From Arthrobacter sp. Soil764 (GTDB lineage Bacteria > Actinomycetota > Actinomycetes > Actinomycetales > Micrococcaceae), in NCBI RefSeq assembly GCF_001428075.1, contig NZ_LMSI01000019.1:186895-250894 (forward strand): a DNA stretch of 64,000 bases, read 5' to 3'. This document shows positions 33,611-45,967 of this stretch, in pieces; within the stretch, counting starts at the first letter, position 1; each line of letters opens with the position of its first letter. The notes beneath the pieces were generated by a model, which searched no databases, was not told the DNA's origin, and worked only from the letters and a program-made list of their open reading frames with translations. A program made the position numbers and the translations under genes.

Positions 33611-34390
33611 ATGAAATGGGACCCCGCGAAGTACGTCCAGTTCGGCGACTACCGGAACCGGCCGTTCTTCGATCTCACAGCCCGGATCCATGCCGACGCT
33701 CCCGCACGGGTGGTCGACCTGGGCTGCGGACCGGGGAACCTCACGGCCACCCTGGCTGAACGCTGGCCCGGCGCCCAGGTCCTGGGTGTGGATTCCTCCG
33801 CGGAGATGCTGGCAAAGGCGGCAGCCCTGGTGGAGGAAGGTTCCTCCCTTCAGTTCGAGCAGGCGGACATTGCCGACTGGATGCCGGCTCCGGAGACGGA
33901 CGTTGTGGTCACCAATGCAGCCCTGCAGTGGGTTCCGGGCCACCAGGACATGATGCGGAAATGGCTGGAAGTTCTACGGCCGGGGGCCTGGTTTGCCATG
34001 CAGGTGCCCGGAAACTTCAATGCCCCCTCGCACTCGCTCATGCGGGAGCTCGCGGGGTCGCACCGGTGGGCAGCGAAGCTGGACGGGGTGCTGCGGGGCG
34101 GCGAGTCAGTGGGGGAGCCGGGGGACTACCTGGGCATCCTGCTCGACGCCGGCTGTGCGGCGGACGCGTGGGAAACCACCTACCATCAGGTCCTGCCCGG
34201 GCCGGACCCGGTGCTGGAATGGGTCCGGGGCACGGCACTGCGGCCCGTCATGGCCGTCCTCGAAGATAACGACGCCACGCGTTTCGAAGCCGAATACGCG
34301 GCCGCCCTGCGGGATGCCTATCCCCGCGGTGTCCATGGCACCGTTTTTCCGTTCCGCCGGATATTCGCCGTGGGGCGCAAAGCGGGCTGA
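33611..34390 (+). CDS. tam: trans-aconitate 2-methyltransferase
   Basis: 259 aa. MKWDPAKYVQFGDYRNRPF is the Tam N-terminus, which fixes the start. SAM motif I is VVDLGCGPGNLTATLAERWP, with the acidic GVDSSAEML and the motif-II DVVVTNAALQWVPGH. The enzyme methylates trans-aconitate, an inhibitor of aconitase. CTGGAG lies 7 bases before the ATG. TAGGCT is found about 45 bp upstream as a -10, giving a short leader. Divergent from the helicase gene. Confidence 0.9.
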   Translation: MKWDPAKYVQFGDYRNRPFFDLTARIHADAPARVVDLGCGPGNLTATLAERWPGAQVLGVDSSAEMLAKAAALVEEGSSLQFEQADIADWMPAPETDVVVTNAALQWVPGHQDMMRKWLEVLRPGAWFAMQVPGNFNAPSHSLMRELAGSHRWAAKLDGVLRGGESVGEPGDYLGILLDAGCAADAWETTYHQVLPGPDPVLEWVRGTALRPVMAVLEDNDATRFEAEYAAALRDAYPRGVHGTVFPFRRIFAVGRKAG

Positions 34391-34420
34391 GCGCGAGCCC
34401 GCCGCATGGTTTTCCAGCCG

Positions 34421-34435
34421 GTCACAGGCTGTGAC
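34421..34435. promoter_or_regulatory. 15-bp perfect palindrome, candidate GntR operator
   Basis: GTCACAG-G-CTGTGAC has perfect 7-bp arms. It lies 22 bp upstream of the TACAAT hexamer and at the head of an operon whose last gene is a GntR/YtrA regulator, so autoregulation through this site is the simplest reading. Confidence 0.5.
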
Positions 34436-34457
34436 AGCAGCGGAAAGTGATCTGGCT

Positions 34458-34463
34458 TACAAT
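34458..34463 (+). promoter_or_regulatory. -10 element of the ABC-ABC-GntR operon
   Basis: TACAAT matches the -10 consensus at five of six positions. No clear -35 at normal spacing; the palindrome occupies that area, as in a repressed or activator-dependent promoter. Confidence 0.5.
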
Positions 34464-34529
34464 GACGACTGTGGTTTAGGGGTCAAGCCGCTGGCCCCCT
34501 CTGCGGCCCAGGCATTTACAGGGGGTATT

Positions 34530-36290
34530 TTGCTGGTCGGACTCATGAGGCGGCAGCTTGCCGGTCAATACGCGTACGTTGGGGCGATCGTTTTCCTCCA
34601 GCTGGTCCAGGCAGCGGCAAACCTGCTGCTGCCCACGGTGAACGCGGCCATCATCGACGATGGGATCGTTGCGGGCAAACCGGAGGTGATCGCGCGACTT
34701 GGCGTGCTCATGGCCGTTATTGCCGTGGTGCAGGCGGCATCCGCCATTGCGGCGGGCTACCTTGGTGCGGTGGTGGCCATGAGGACGGGGCACCGTCTGC
34801 GGGCCGAGGTTTTCACCCGGATCCAGTCACTGTCCTCCCAGGACGTGGCCCTGTTCGGAACGCAAAGCCTGACCACCCGGGCAACGAACGATGTGCAGCA
34901 GATCCAGGCTTTCGCTGTACTTGTCTTCACCATGCTCTTCGCAGGGCCCGCCATGGGCATCGGCGGCATCGCCCTGGCCGTACAGCAGGATATGGCGTTG
35001 TCCCTGGTGGTGATCGTCATCGTGCCCCTGCTCCTGCTGATCATGTACCTGATCGTCCGGCGCCTGATTCCGCTCTATCGTGAGGGCCAGGACCTGCTCG
35101 ACCGGTCGGGGGGGATCCTGCGCGAGCAGATCATCGGTGCGGACGTCATCCGCGCCTTTGTCCGCCAGGACCATGAGATCCGGCGGTTCGCGGAGACCAA
35201 CGCGGGATTAACCGCCAACAACCTGCAGTCCGCGCTCCTGGTGGCGGGGATGTTGCCCATGATCATGCTGGTGGTCAACACCAGCTCGGTTGCCATCGTA
35301 TGGTTCGGTGGGCACCGCATCCAGGCTGGACTGATGAACCTTGGCGCGCTGACGGCATTCATTGCCTATATTATGCAAATCCTGCTGGCGATCATGATGT
35401 CCATGTACGTCCTGATGACGGCGCCGCGTGCCGCAGTCTGCGCCGAACGCATCCAGGCGGTCCTGGAGACCGAGCCGTCCGTCCCCAGTCCGGCCGGCCA
35501 CAGCGCCGCCGCGCCGGCGAAGCCCGTGGCCGGCCTGCCAAAGCAGCCGGCAACGCTGGCGTTCCAGGGTGTTGCCTTCTCCTATCCGGGAGCAGAAGCG
35601 CCCGTGCTGGCGGATATCACCTTCACCGCGGCTCCCGGCACTACCACCGCAATCGTTGGCTCCACCGGAAGCGGCAAGACCACGCTGCTGAACCTGATTC
35701 CACGTTTCCTTGAGGCGACCAAAGGCAGCATCACCCTGGCCGGCCACGACATCCGGGACCTGCCCCTGGACCAGCTCCGCGCTGCCATGGCCATCGTGCC
35801 CCAGCACTCCCACCTGTTTACCGGAACCATCGCAGACAACCTGAGGATGGCGGCCCCTGACGCCACGGATGGGGAACTCTGGGCCGTCCTGGAGGCGGCC
35901 CAGACCATGCGGTTCATGCGCGACCTCCCGCTTGGACTTGCAACCCCGGTGGGCCAGGGCGGTGCCAGCCTCTCAGGCGGGCAGCGGCAGCGGCTCTGCA
36001 TCGCAAGGGCCCTGTTGCGAAAGGCACCCCTGTACCTCTTTGACGACAGCTTCTCCGCACTGGACTACGACACCGATACGAGGCTGCGGCAGGCCCTGGA
36101 GCAGGGGCTCGCCGACGCAACGGTCATCATTGTTGCCGAGCGCCTTTCCGCCGTGGAGGACGCGGACCGCATCCTGGTGCTCGACGACGGCCGGCTGGTG
36201 GCGCAGGGAACGCACCAGGAGCTGCTGGAAACGTCCGCCACGTACCGGGAAATCGCCGAGTCCCAGCTCGCGCTGGACGGCACGCCGTGA
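34530..36290 (+). CDS. ABC exporter half-transporter, first subunit
   Basis: 586 aa from TTG at 34530 (MLVGLMRRQLAGQY, the family N-terminus), with AGGGGG 5-6 bases upstream; an ATG at 34545 is the alternative. Six-helix permease domain to about residue 320, then an ATPase: IVGSTGSGKTTLLNLIPRF, PQHSHLFTGTIADNLRMA and signature GASLSGGQRQRLCIARALL, then FDDSFSALD. The Walker B acid region reads LYLFDDSFSALDYD: the usual D-E pair is D-D, so this may be the degenerate site of a heterodimer with the next gene. Substrate unknown. Confidence 0.88.
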   Translation: MLVGLMRRQLAGQYAYVGAIVFLQLVQAAANLLLPTVNAAIIDDGIVAGKPEVIARLGVLMAVIAVVQAASAIAAGYLGAVVAMRTGHRLRAEVFTRIQSLSSQDVALFGTQSLTTRATNDVQQIQAFAVLVFTMLFAGPAMGIGGIALAVQQDMALSLVVIVIVPLLLLIMYLIVRRLIPLYREGQDLLDRSGGILREQIIGADVIRAFVRQDHEIRRFAETNAGLTANNLQSALLVAGMLPMIMLVVNTSSVAIVWFGGHRIQAGLMNLGALTAFIAYIMQILLAIMMSMYVLMTAPRAAVCAERIQAVLETEPSVPSPAGHSAAAPAKPVAGLPKQPATLAFQGVAFSYPGAEAPVLADITFTAAPGTTTAIVGSTGSGKTTLLNLIPRFLEATKGSITLAGHDIRDLPLDQLRAAMAIVPQHSHLFTGTIADNLRMAAPDATDGELWAVLEAAQTMRFMRDLPLGLATPVGQGGASLSGGQRQRLCIARALLRKAPLYLFDDSFSALDYDTDTRLRQALEQGLADATVIIVAERLSAVEDADRILVLDDGRLVAQGTHQELLETSATYREIAESQLALDGTP

Positions 36291-38098
36291 CGGCGGTGGA
36301 AGAAGCAGGGGAGACGGAGCACAGGTTCTGGCCGACGGCCGGCAGGCTCCTTGGACTGCTGCGCCCCTTCCGACTGCAGATGCTCGGTGCGGTGGCGGCA
36401 ACCTGCGCCTTCGCGACTCTCAACGTTGCCGCCCCAAAGTACCTGGGCGACGCCACTGACGTGGTGGTGGATGGCATCTTCCAGGGAAGCCTTGACCAGC
36501 GCCTCGGAATCCTGCTGGCCGCCGTGGCCGTCATGTACGTCTTTGCCTCCCTGTTTAACTGGATCCAGGGCGCGCTGACCGCACGCGCAGTCCAGGGACT
36601 CATGTACGGCCTGCGTGCAGCAGTTGAGGACAAGCTGCACCGCCTCCCTTCGACCTATTTCCGGCAACGCTCCCGTGGTGACGTCCTGAGCAGGGCCACG
36701 AATGACATCGACAACATTGCACAGGCCCTGAACCAGGTCCTGACCCAGCTCATCGTGTCCGTTCTGATGCTGTGCGGTTCCCTGGCCATGATGCTGTGGA
36801 TCTCGCCGTTGCTGGCGGCCATTGCCATTGCCAGCGTTCCGGTCTCCACCTGGATCACCGTCCTGGTGGCCAGGCGGTCCCAGGAGCACTTCGCCAGGCA
36901 GTGGAAGGAAACGGGCGAGCTCAACGCACACGTGGAGGAATTCGTCAGCGGGCATGAAGTCATCAAGGCTTTTGGCCGGCAGGCACAGGCGGCGGAGGTG
37001 TTCAGGGCCAGCAACGGCCGCCTTGCCCGGGCAGCGGCCAAAGCCCAATACTCAGCCGGGGTGGTCCAGCCGCTGATGGTGCTGATGTCCAACCTTAACT
37101 ACATTGCTGTTGCCGTGGTGGGGGCGCTGCAGGTCATCGCCGGAACCATGACCATTGGCGGAGTCCAGGCATTCATTCAGTTCAGCCGGTTGTTCACCCA
37201 GCCGGTGGGGCAGATCGGCGGGCTGCTGAACGTGATGCAGTCCTGCGCCGCATCCGCAGCACGGGTTTTCGTGCTCCTGGACGCCGGCGAAGACCCGCAG
37301 GAGCCCCCGGGCAAGGCAACCGGCGTGGCTGCAGCAGGGCGCATGGCCTTCCACGACGTCACGTTCGGCTACCCGGGCTCCGTCCCGGCGGTCCGCAACC
37401 TCACCTTCACGGTGGAGCCCGGCCAGGCAGTGGCCATCGTAGGACACACCGGCGCGGGCAAGAGCACTGTGGTGAACCTGCTCATGCGGTTCCTGGAACC
37501 TTCCTCCGGACGGATCACCATGGGCGGGAGGGACATCGCCGACATTCCCCGTGACCAGCTGCGGGCCCGGTTCGGCGTAGTGCTTCAGGATTCCTGGCTC
37601 TTTGCGGGGACAATCCGGGAAAACATCGCTTATGGCCTGACCGGTGCCACGGATGCTGCCATCGTTGCCGCCGCCGAAGCCACCTACGCGGACCGTTTCA
37701 TCAGATCCCTGCCACACGGCTACGCAACGATGCTGGAGAACAGCGGGGAGCCGCTCAGCCAGGGGCAGCGCCAGCTCATCACCATCGCCAGGGCACAGCT
37801 TGCCGGGCGCAGCGTGCTGGTCCTGGATGAAGCCACCAGCTCCGTGGATTCCAGGACCGAGCTGCTCATCAGGCAGGCGATGCAGCGGCTCCGCCAAGGA
37901 CGGACCAGTTTCGTGATTGCGCACCGTTTGTCCACCATCCGGAACGCTGATCTAATTCTCGTCATGGACCATGGACGCATCGTCGAGCAAGGCACGCATG
38001 GAAGCCTCCTTGCTGCCAACAGCTACTACGCAAGGCTGTACAACGCGCAGTTCGCCGAACGTGACGGCCGGGCCGGCGTTCTGGAGGGTGGCCTGTGA
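36287..38098 (+). CDS. ABC exporter half-transporter, second subunit
   Basis: 603 aa; GTG start overlaps the previous stop as GTGA. Permease domain, then AIVGHTGAGKSTVVNLLMRF (Walker A), LQDSWLFAGTIRENIAYG (Q-loop), GEPLSQGQRQLITIARAQL (signature LSQGQ) and LVLDEATSSVDSRTE (Walker B with intact catalytic Glu). It should pair with the first subunit in a heterodimeric exporter with one full and one degenerate ATP site, the BmrCD/TM287-288 layout. It overlaps the GntR gene by 4 bp. Confidence 0.9.
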   Translation: MTAVEEAGETEHRFWPTAGRLLGLLRPFRLQMLGAVAATCAFATLNVAAPKYLGDATDVVVDGIFQGSLDQRLGILLAAVAVMYVFASLFNWIQGALTARAVQGLMYGLRAAVEDKLHRLPSTYFRQRSRGDVLSRATNDIDNIAQALNQVLTQLIVSVLMLCGSLAMMLWISPLLAAIAIASVPVSTWITVLVARRSQEHFARQWKETGELNAHVEEFVSGHEVIKAFGRQAQAAEVFRASNGRLARAAAKAQYSAGVVQPLMVLMSNLNYIAVAVVGALQVIAGTMTIGGVQAFIQFSRLFTQPVGQIGGLLNVMQSCAASAARVFVLLDAGEDPQEPPGKATGVAAAGRMAFHDVTFGYPGSVPAVRNLTFTVEPGQAVAIVGHTGAGKSTVVNLLMRFLEPSSGRITMGGRDIADIPRDQLRARFGVVLQDSWLFAGTIRENIAYGLTGATDAAIVAAAEATYADRFIRSLPHGYATMLENSGEPLSQGQRQLITIARAQLAGRSVLVLDEATSSVDSRTELLIRQAMQRLRQGRTSFVIAHRLSTIRNADLILVMDHGRIVEQGTHGSLLAANSYYARLYNAQFAERDGRAGVLEGGL

Positions 38099-38475
38099 GT
38101 AACGGCGCCGGCTTCCCCGGTTCCTGGCGGCCCAACCCGGCCAGCACTGTTGCGTTGTTTGAGCAGCTGCGGCTCCAGGTCATCCACCTGGCAGACAGCG
38201 GCGCGCTGGCACCGGGCACCAGGCTGCCTGCCGTGCGGGCCCTCGCGGAGAAGCTGGACGTCGCCCCGCACACCGTGGCCAGGGCGTACAAGGAACTGGA
38301 GGCTGCCGGCATCGTTACCACCCGCGGCCGCAACGGGACGGTGGTCGCCGCACGGGATGAGCGGCTGGGAGGCCTGTCGGCCGCGGCTTCCGCCTACGCC
38401 GCCGCCGCCAAATCCCAAGGGGCCAGTTTCGCCGAGGCAGTGAAGATCCTGGCGGCCGCCTACGATGTTCCCTGA
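38095..38475 (+). CDS. GntR-family regulator, YtrA type
   Basis: 126 aa; GTGA overlap with the transporter. It contains only the winged-helix domain (LFEQLRLQVIHLADSGALAPG, then RLPAVRALAEKLDVAPHTVA and AYKELEAAGIVTTRGRNGT) plus a short helical C-terminus for dimerisation. YtrA-type regulators typically repress the ABC transporter genes beside them and respond to antibiotics or envelope stress. Its position as the last gene of the operon supports autoregulation, possibly at 34421-34435. Confidence 0.9.
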   Translation: MSNGAGFPGSWRPNPASTVALFEQLRLQVIHLADSGALAPGTRLPAVRALAEKLDVAPHTVARAYKELEAAGIVTTRGRNGTVVAARDERLGGLSAAASAYAAAAKSQGASFAEAVKILAAAYDVP

Positions 38476-38493
38476 TGGCGGAACCGTAAGTGT

Positions 38494-38509
38494 TCGAAAA
38501 AGTTTTCGA
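38494..38509. promoter_or_regulatory. LexA (SOS) box of uvrA
   Basis: TCGAAA-AAGT-TTTCGA is a perfect 6+4+6 palindrome of the actinobacterial/Gram-positive LexA type (consensus TCGAAC-N4-GTTCGA). It directly abuts TAGCAT (38511-38516), the -10 that ends 6 bases before the uvrA GTG, so bound LexA would block the promoter. Confidence 0.8.
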
Positions 38510-38522
38510 TTAGCATAATGGG

Positions 38523-41447
<2,925 letters not shown>

Positions 41448-41526
41448 GCGGGGGAAATTCCGGTGAAGTATTCCTCCCGGGGAATGCGAGTTTCAGGCAC
41501 TCCTGCTGTCGTGAGAAACTAACCCG

Positions 41527-42243
41527 GTGACTTCAACAACAGTGCCCGTGATCTTTGACCTGGACGGCACTCTTGTCGACCCTGCAGGTGGAATAACCGA
41601 GGGAATTGCCTCAGCCCTCCGTGGACTGGGACTCCCGGTTCCCGGCCAGGACCTGCTCGATGCGATGATCGGCCCCAAGCTGAGCGATTCCCTGCTCAAC
41701 GTGGCAAAGGTCCCGGCGGACCGCCTGGAAGAGGTGGTCCGCCGGTACCGCGAGCACTATGTGTCCACGGGAATAGCCCAGAGCCGGCTGTATCCGGGCA
41801 TCCGCGCGATCCTTGAATCCTTCGCCGCCGCGGGACAGCCTGTGGCAGTAGCCACGCAAAAGCCCCAGCGCCTGGCGCACAAAGTACTGGCACACCATGG
41901 CATCGACGGATTCTTCCACGGCATCCACGGATCCGCCGATGACGAAGCGGCAGTGGACGGCGTCCCGCTGGGCAAGACCCAAATCATCGCCGCCGCCCTG
42001 CGGGACCTGGACACGCAGCACGCCATCATGGTGGGGGACCGCGCCCAGGACGTGTCCGGCGCAATCGCCAACGGACTGGACTGCATCGGCGTCGCATGGG
42101 GATTCGCGCCGGACGGCGAACTGGAGGAAGCCGGCTCTGTGGCCGTCGTCAGTACCCACGGGGAATTGGTCGACGTCATCGAGCGGCTGCAGGCTGTCCA
42201 CGCTGCGGCAATGAGCGGGGTGAGCAACGATGGAAATGTTTGA
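41527..42243 (+). CDS. HAD hydrolase, phosphoglycolate phosphatase-like
   Basis: 238 aa: motif I VIFDLDGTLVDPAGGI, cap domain to about residue 85, motif II AVATQKPQR, motif III Lys in VDGVPLGKTQIIAA and motif IV IMVGDRAQDVSGAIANGLD. The Gph/PGP subgroup removes phosphate from small sugars or glycolate. GTG start at 41527. Overlaps the following acyltransferase by 14 bp, so both are likely in one operon. Confidence 0.88.
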   Translation: MTSTTVPVIFDLDGTLVDPAGGITEGIASALRGLGLPVPGQDLLDAMIGPKLSDSLLNVAKVPADRLEEVVRRYREHYVSTGIAQSRLYPGIRAILESFAAAGQPVAVATQKPQRLAHKVLAHHGIDGFFHGIHGSADDEAAVDGVPLGKTQIIAAALRDLDTQHAIMVGDRAQDVSGAIANGLDCIGVAWGFAPDGELEEAGSVAVVSTHGELVDVIERLQAVHAAAMSGVSNDGNV

Positions 42244-42898
42244 TGCCGTCCGCTGGACCACGCGCAACCTGATTGCCGGCACCTGCCGGCCCACCGTCGT
42301 CGGACTGGAAAACGTCCCCTCCGACGGCCCCTTCATCGTGGCTCCCAACCACCTGTCCTTCTTCGACAGCGTGATCGTGCAGGCACTGATGCCCAGACCG
42401 GTCGCTTTCTTTGCCAAAGCCGAATACTTCACCACCGGCGGCGTCAAGGGCAAGGTCATGAAGGCGTTCTTCGAATCCGTGGGCTCCATCCCGGTGGAGC
42501 GCGGCGAACAGGCCGCCAGTGTCCAGGCGCTCAAGACGCTCCTGGACATCCTTGAAGCAGGCCGCGGCATCGGAATCTACCCGGAGGGAACCCGTTCCCG
42601 TGACGGCATCCTCTACCGGGGACGCACCGGGGTCGGCTGGCTGGCGCTCACCACCGGGGCGCCCGTGATTCCCGTGGGCCTGATCGGCACCGAGGAGCTC
42701 CAGCGTGCCGGCGAAAAGGGGGTCAGGCCGCAGCACTTCACCATGAAAGTGGGGGAGCCGCTGTACTTCGACAAGACCGGGCCGGACCACTCCCTTCCTG
42801 CCCGCCGGGAAGTCACGGACCGGATCATGGATGCCATTGCCGAACTCAGCGGCCAGCAGCGCTCCACCAGCTACAACCAGAGCAAGGCCGCAGAATAG
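42230..42898 (+). CDS. 1-acyl-sn-glycerol-3-phosphate acyltransferase
   Basis: 222 aa, PlsC family. Catalytic HX4D is in APNHLSFFDS; the substrate-binding block is GIYPEGTRSRDGILYRGRTG, and a third block is PVIPVGLIGTEEL. It acylates lysophosphatidic acid in membrane lipid synthesis, peripheral to the membrane. The start lies inside the HAD gene and GAGCAACG precedes it. Confidence 0.9.
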   Translation: MEMFDAVRWTTRNLIAGTCRPTVVGLENVPSDGPFIVAPNHLSFFDSVIVQALMPRPVAFFAKAEYFTTGGVKGKVMKAFFESVGSIPVERGEQAASVQALKTLLDILEAGRGIGIYPEGTRSRDGILYRGRTGVGWLALTTGAPVIPVGLIGTEELQRAGEKGVRPQHFTMKVGEPLYFDKTGPDHSLPARREVTDRIMDAIAELSGQQRSTSYNQSKAAE

Positions 42899-42941
42899 CC
42901 GCCTGGCAGGGAGACCCGGCGCGACTCAGTAGACTTGATAG

Positions 42942-44957
42942 GTGGCAAATCCAGCAAGTTACCGGCCCAAAACCGGTGAAATCCCCACCAACCCGGGCGT
43001 CTACCGGTTCCGTGATCCGCACGGCCGGGTCATCTATGTCGGCAAAGCGAAAAGCCTCCGGTCCCGGCTGAACTCCTATTTCGCCAACCCGGCCGGGCTG
43101 CTGCCCAAGACCTACGCCATGGTCCACGCGGCCAGCAGCGTCGAGTGGACCGTGGTTGGCAGCGAACTGGAGTCGCTGCAGCTCGAATACACCTGGATCA
43201 AAGAATTCAAGCCGCGCTTCAATGTGGTGTTCCGGGATGACAAAACCTATCCCTACCTTGCCGTGACCATGAGCGAGAAGTACCCCCGGGTACAGGTCAT
43301 GCGGGGGGACAAGCGCAAAGGCACCCGCTACTTCGGCCCCTACACTGCCGGTGCCATCCGCGAAACCATGGACACCCTGCTCCGGGTCTTCCCGGTCCGC
43401 AGCTGCAGCGCCGGCGTCTTCAAGCGCGCGCAGGCCAGCGGACGCCCCTGCCTGCTGGGATACATCGACAAGTGCTCCGCCCCATGTGTGGGGCGGATCG
43501 AGCCGGAGGACCACCGGGCACTGGCGGAGGATTTCTGCGCCTTTATGGGCGGCGAGGCCAAGCGGTTCATCACCAAGCTGGAAAAACAGATGGCCGACGC
43601 CGTGGCGAAACTCGACTACGAGCACGCCGCACGTTTGCGGGACGACATCACCGCCCTGCGCAAGGTCTTCGAGCGGAACGCAGTGGTGCTGGCCGAGGAC
43701 ACCGACGCCGACGTTTTCGCCCTGCATGAAGACGAACTGGAGGCCGCAGTCCAGGTGTTCCATGTCCGCGGCGGCAGGATCCGCGGCCAGCGCGGCTGGG
43801 TGGTGGAAAAGGTGGAGGACTTCACCACTCCGGACCTCGTGGAGCACCTGCTGCAGCAGGTCTACGGCGAGGACGGCGACACCCACGGCCGGCTGCCCCG
43901 CGAAGTCCTGGTGCCCGTGGCACCCAGCAACGGGGAGGACCTCGCCAAATGGCTGGGCGGCATCCGCGGTGCCAAGGTGGACATCCGGGTGCCGCAGCGC
44001 GGAGACAAGGCGGCGCTGATGTCCACCGTCCGCGAAAATGCCGAGCACGCGCTGAAACTCCACAAGACGCGGCGCGCCGGGGACATCACCGTCAGGTCCC
44101 AGGCCCTTCAGGAACTCCAGGAAGCGCTGGACCTGCCCGTGCCCCTGCTCCGGATCGAATGCTTCGACGTCTCCCATGTCCAGGGCACCAACGTGGTGGC
44201 GTCAATGGTGGTGGTGGAGGACGGGTTGCCCAAGAAGTCCGATTACCGCAAGTTCTCCATCACCGGCCCCGCTGCAAACGATGACACGGCGGCCATGCAT
44301 GACGTCCTGACCCGGCGGTTCCGCCATTACCTGCAGGACAAGTCTGCCCAGGTGGATGAATCCGTCCTGGCCTCCGACGGGCAGGATGCGGCCCAGGAAG
44401 TGGCGGTGGACAAGAGTTCCGTACTGGACACCACCACACCTGCCCCCAAGGCAAAATTCGCCTACCCACCCAACCTGGTGGTGGTGGACGGCGGGCAGCC
44501 CCAGGTGAACGCGGCGGCCCGTGCCCTGAGGGACCTGGGCATCGACGACGTCTACGTCGTTGGCCTGGCCAAACGACTGGAGGAAGTGTGGCTTCCGGAC
44601 AGCGACTTCCCTGTCATCCTGCCCCGCACGTCGCAGGGGCTGTATCTGCTGCAGCGCATCCGTGACGAGGCGCACCGCTTCGCCATCACGTTCCACCGGC
44701 AAAAGCGGGGCAAGGCCATGACGGTGTCGGCGCTCGACGCCGTTCCGGGCCTCGGTGCCTCCAAGCGCAAAGCCCTGTTGGCCCACTTTGGATCGGTCAA
44801 GGGCGTCAAGGCCGCCACTGTGGAAGAGCTGGCGCAGGCAAAGGGCATTGGTCCGGCACTGGCCACTGCCATCGTGAACCACTTCGCGTCCGACGGACCC
44901 GAGGCCGTTGCCGTGCCCGCGATCAACATGACCACCGGTGAAATCATCGAGACTTAG
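42942..44957 (+). CDS. uvrC: UvrABC excinuclease subunit C
   Basis: 671 aa from GTG 42942. The N-terminal GIY-YIG nuclease reads [20 protein letters not shown]; the Cys cluster CSAPCVG follows; the UVR motif is [20 protein letters not shown]; the RNase H-like second nuclease shows [13 protein letters not shown] and [13 protein letters not shown]; and a C-terminal helix-hairpin-helix pair ends the protein. TAGACT (42930-42935) ends 6 bases before the start. No LexA box seen. Confidence 0.97.
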   Translation: MANPASYRPKTGEIPTNPGVYRFRDPHGRVIYVGKAKSLRSRLNSYFANPAGLLPKTYAMVHAASSVEWTVVGSELESLQLEYTWIKEFKPRFNVVFRDDKTYPYLAVTMSEKYPRVQVMRGDKRKGTRYFGPYTAGAIRETMDTLLRVFPVRSCSAGVFKRAQASGRPCLLGYIDKCSAPCVGRIEPEDHRALAEDFCAFMGGEAKRFITKLEKQMADAVAKLDYEHAARLRDDITALRKVFERNAVVLAEDTDADVFALHEDELEAAVQVFHVRGGRIRGQRGWVVEKVEDFTTPDLVEHLLQQVYGEDGDTHGRLPREVLVPVAPSNGEDLAKWLGGIRGAKVDIRVPQRGDKAALMSTVRENAEHALKLHKTRRAGDITVRSQALQELQEALDLPVPLLRIECFDVSHVQGTNVVASMVVVEDGLPKKSDYRKFSITGPAANDDTAAMHDVLTRRFRHYLQDKSAQVDESVLASDGQDAAQEVAVDKSSVLDTTTPAPKAKFAYPPNLVVVDGGQPQVNAAARALRDLGIDDVYVVGLAKRLEEVWLPDSDFPVILPRTSQGLYLLQRIRDEAHRFAITFHRQKRGKAMTVSALDAVPGLGASKRKALLAHFGSVKGVKAATVEELAQAKGIGPALATAIVNHFASDGPEAVAVPAINMTTGEIIET

Positions 44958-45043
44958 CGCCGGCCCCGGAAACTTAGCTAGGGTAAAGGACGGGCAGCGC
45001 CATTGCGGCTGCCGGCGGACAACGAGGAAACGGGGCAGGCTTC

Positions 45044-45967
45044 ATGGCAGACACGACGGCGGGATCCGGAGCGGATCAGGACGGGCTGGAGCCTGTCAAA
45101 CCGCTCGAAGCGGAGCTGCTGGTGGTCACCGGAATGTCCGGCGCCGGGCGGAGCACCGCGGCGGACGCCCTGGAAGACCACGGCTGGTATGTCGTGGAGA
45201 ACCTCCCGCCCCAGATGCTCGGCACACTGGCAGAGCTCGTCTCACACGCCCCGCAATCAATTCCCCGGCTCGCAGTAGTGATCGATGTCCGCAGCAAGGG
45301 CCTCTTCGCGGACATCCGCGCGGCCCTGGGGGCTCTCGCCGCCAGCGGGGTCACCTTCCGTGTCCTGTTCCTTGACGCCAGCGACAACGTCCTGGTCCGG
45401 AGGTTCGAACAGGGGCGCCGGCCCCACCCGCTGCAGGGCGGTGGACGGATCCTGGACGGCATCGCTGCTGAACGCGAGCTGCTGCAGGAACTGCGCGACA
45501 GCTCCGACGTCGTTCTGGACACCTCCAACTACAACGTTCATGGCCTGGCCACCGCAATCACTGAACTATTCAGCGAAACCGGGCCGGTGGCCCTGCGGCT
45601 GAACGTCATGAGCTTTGGCTTCAAGTACGGCCTGCCGGTGGACGCGAACTATGTGGCCGACGTCAGGTTCATTCCCAATCCGCACTGGGTGCCGCAGCTG
45701 CGTCCGCTGACCGGCCTGGACAAGGACGTCAGTGATTACGTGCTGGAGGCCGAGGGCGTCAAGAACTTCGTGGACCGCTACGTCCTGGCCCTGGAACCCG
45801 TCCTGGAGGGGTACCGCCGGGAGAACAAGCACTACGCCACCATCGCCGTCGGGTGCACGGGCGGCAAACACCGCTCCGTGGCGGTTGCAGAGGAGCTTTC
45901 CAAGAAACTTGCGCAGTACCCGCGGGTCACGGTGACCACCGCGCACCGGGATCTGGGCCGCGAATAA
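45044..45967 (+). CDS. rapZ: RapZ/YvcJ RNase adapter-like nucleotide-binding protein
   Basis: 307 aa. P-loop [18 protein letters not shown] has Arg where E. coli RapZ has the Walker Lys, as is usual in actinobacteria. Further blocks are [12 protein letters not shown]-like [31 protein letters not shown] and the C-terminal [19 protein letters not shown]. In E. coli RapZ controls GlmS through small RNA decay; no such RNA is known in this group, so the role is open. First of rapZ-yvcK-whiA, with yvcK overlapping by one base. Confidence 0.92.
   Translation: MADTTAGSGADQDGLEPVKPLEAELLVVTGMSGAGRSTAADALEDHGWYVVENLPPQMLGTLAELVSHAPQSIPRLAVVIDVRSKGLFADIRAALGALAASGVTFRVLFLDASDNVLVRRFEQGRRPHPLQGGGRILDGIAAERELLQELRDSSDVVLDTSNYNVHGLATAITELFSETGPVALRLNVMSFGFKYGLPVDANYVADVRFIPNPHWVPQLRPLTGLDKDVSDYVLEAEGVKNFVDRYVLALEPVLEGYRRENKHYATIAVGCTGGKHRSVAVAEELSKKLAQYPRVTVTTAHRDLGRE

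Noticed and set aside
41455-41520. Small inverted repeat (ATTCC/GGAAT) after uvrA
   Set aside because: Only five base pairs with a long loop and no T-run; not a credible terminator.
45100-45160. Walker Lys to Arg change in RapZ (GAGRST) as a loss of function
   Set aside because: The same Arg is usual in actinobacterial RapZ proteins, so it is a lineage feature.
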